DNA of 64,000 nucleotides. It comes from Paenibacillus_G sp049942825 (GTDB taxonomy: Bacteria > Bacillota > Bacilli > Paenibacillales > NBRC-103111). How positions within the stretch are numbered: the stretch's first letter is position 1; each line of letters starts with the position of its first letter. The stretch lies in NCBI RefSeq assembly GCF_049942825.1, contig NZ_CP187970.1, forward strand, positions 4,464,001 to 4,528,000, in the 5' to 3' direction. A model generated the notes under the pieces. That model had not been told where the DNA came from. It saw nothing but the letters and a program-made list of their open reading frames with translations, and ran no database searches. This document shows positions 63,901 to 64,000 of this stretch, in pieces. A program made the position numbers and the translations under genes.

Positions 63901-64000
63901 CGCGACGTACGCGCCGCCGGCCTTGAGAATGCCCAGGATGGCGGCGATCATCTGAGCAGACCGCTTCACGAGCAGGCCGACCAGGGTTTCGGCCCCGACG
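60985..64000 (-). CDS. NRPS, partial (adenylation, carrier, epimerisation)
   Basis: Over 1000 residues; N-terminus lies beyond the right edge. Adenylation domain from its early core motif (LGILKAGGAYVAMDPDFPQE, YTSGSTGAPKGVAMEH, NLYGPTETA), carrier domain (DNFFSLGGDSIMAIG, phosphopantetheine Ser), then an epimerisation domain (HHLVMDWVSWRILLED, EGHGRE, NRTVGWFTSQYP, FNYLGQ). It ends at 60985 with a short acidic tail that probably docks to the next protein. The epimerase makes the residue before the last one D-configured. The next gene starts 51 bp on. Confidence 0.93.
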   Translation of the reverse strand, partial: VGAETLVGLLVKRSAQMIAAILGILKAGGAYVAMDPDFPQERVSGIVNGSGMRYAVTDDAVRLTHPTLSFVLELDGDWSSIDAEEGGNPPSAAEGGTLAYVLYTSGSTGAPKGVAMEHAGICNAVEEAMGLFELKGAQDGVMLQFASPTFDASVLEMFCPLSSGAALCLVSPEARAGGEALRGLLERHRVTAVLLTPPILSTLKPTELPAALRTVAAGGEVISFDVSGWLLDGRRMLNLYGPTETAVFVTAHEFTPEGKLHCIGSPIANTQVYILDAQMQPVPEGVRGEMYVGGANLARGYLGLAEETSKRFPANPFGGGRLYRTGDYAKWLPDGTIAYLGRRDDQLKINGIRVERGEIEWMLQQHPRVIKAAVAPYRRSSGGTGLCAYYTSYTEIGSEELRALLFERLPSYMIPAHYIRVEQFPLTTSGKLDLKRLPEPAALDRNAAAYVPPENELEKLMASVWEEVLGAPDVGLHDNFFSLGGDSIMAIGIASRLYKSGWEIDMKQLFIHPVLKDLIAHIQPVTSYADQLPVTGAIAETPITSWFFEEAFAEPDHWNQAVIIRRADGFDENALRQAMIKLAEHHDILRCTVLSKWDRGGPGLYNRPVEEWEPELHVIRLLGNLPPEQELAVHANRLHESMQLEQGSLWKAALFRAEDGDHLLLVAHHLVMDWVSWRILLEDLDAVYGQAAEGREICLPAKTDSFQRWARELQKYARSSELLRQIPYWKSVEEIPCRPIPEDYTGIENLAIDERTLSARLTGEETEALLKGVHHAYKTEINDILLTAAGLTLKEWTASGRITLGMEGHGREPIIKGVNVNRTVGWFTSQYPVVLEISREDDLSYSIRSVKEQLRQVPKGGVGYGILKYLTPDELKEGLECRLRPQVCFNYLGQIGRDLQREHFGASALPTGRLTSLESERTAVVLITAYVQEGCLHLLMDYNRRIHKEETIAALLEKLRENLLAVIRHCSVKPHSEETPSDLGYASLSLEELDGLYDLVESIE

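Overview
The window looks like a chromosomal segment of a GC-rich, spore-forming, low-temperature-of-inference Firmicute of the Paenibacillus type (P. mucilaginosus-like GC content). Support comes from a gerA/gerC/gerB germination operon with a sigma-G-like promoter, an SLH-domain surface protein, a copper-amine-oxidase 'stalk' domain protein, many plant-polysaccharide enzymes, AGGAGG-type ribosome sites with frequent TTG/GTG starts, U-tailed terminators and a non-ribosomal peptide synthetase (NRPS). No phage, plasmid origin, CRISPR array or complete insertion sequence was seen.

Layout. 1-9.35 kb: a minus-strand carbohydrate operon (GH127-like, a RuBisCO-like protein, a DUF1537 acid-sugar kinase, GH2 beta-galactosidase, GH106-like enzyme running off the left edge). 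The kinase plus RuBisCO-like pair resembles known D-apionate catabolism, so the set may handle apiose- and rhamnose-containing pectin. 9.5-11.0 kb: non-coding repeats (helically phased 11-bp units; a 112-bp tandem array). 11.2-14.5 kb: an AraC regulator divergent from a YicI-type alpha-xylosidase. 14.7-16.8 kb: a TrpD-like protein and a ThuA-like protein. 16.9-24.6 kb: two LysM-GMC oxidoreductase fusions bracketing the germination operon. 24.9-28.9 kb: macro-domain protein, secreted stalk-domain protein, MutS2 lacking its Smr domain. 29.0-31.4 kb: RNA-rich region with a mutS2 leader, an unidentified structured RNA, a fold-back element, five tRNAs and the SRP RNA.

31.4-35.2 kb: SLH protein with a two-component system. 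35.4-41.5 kb: MFS/ROK pair, VOC protein, an RTX fragment behind a quinone reductase, LysR regulator and two small membrane proteins. 41.6-44.6 kb is a decaying patch: a membrane protein with an upstream terminator, a broken open frame, a loaP remnant and a frameshifted MATE transporter. 44.8-48.1 kb: metE with a LysR regulator. 48.3-56.8 kb: AraC regulator, membrane protein, LysM protein, secreted FN3/FG-GAP propeller, charged lipoprotein, VOC protein, aldo/keto reductase divergent from a MocR regulator, and a quinone reductase. 57.0-64.0 kb: the end of an NRPS cluster (A-T-E, then C-A-T-TE), the last gene interrupted by an in-frame amber codon. Coordinates come from reading the sequence by eye; no database search was run.
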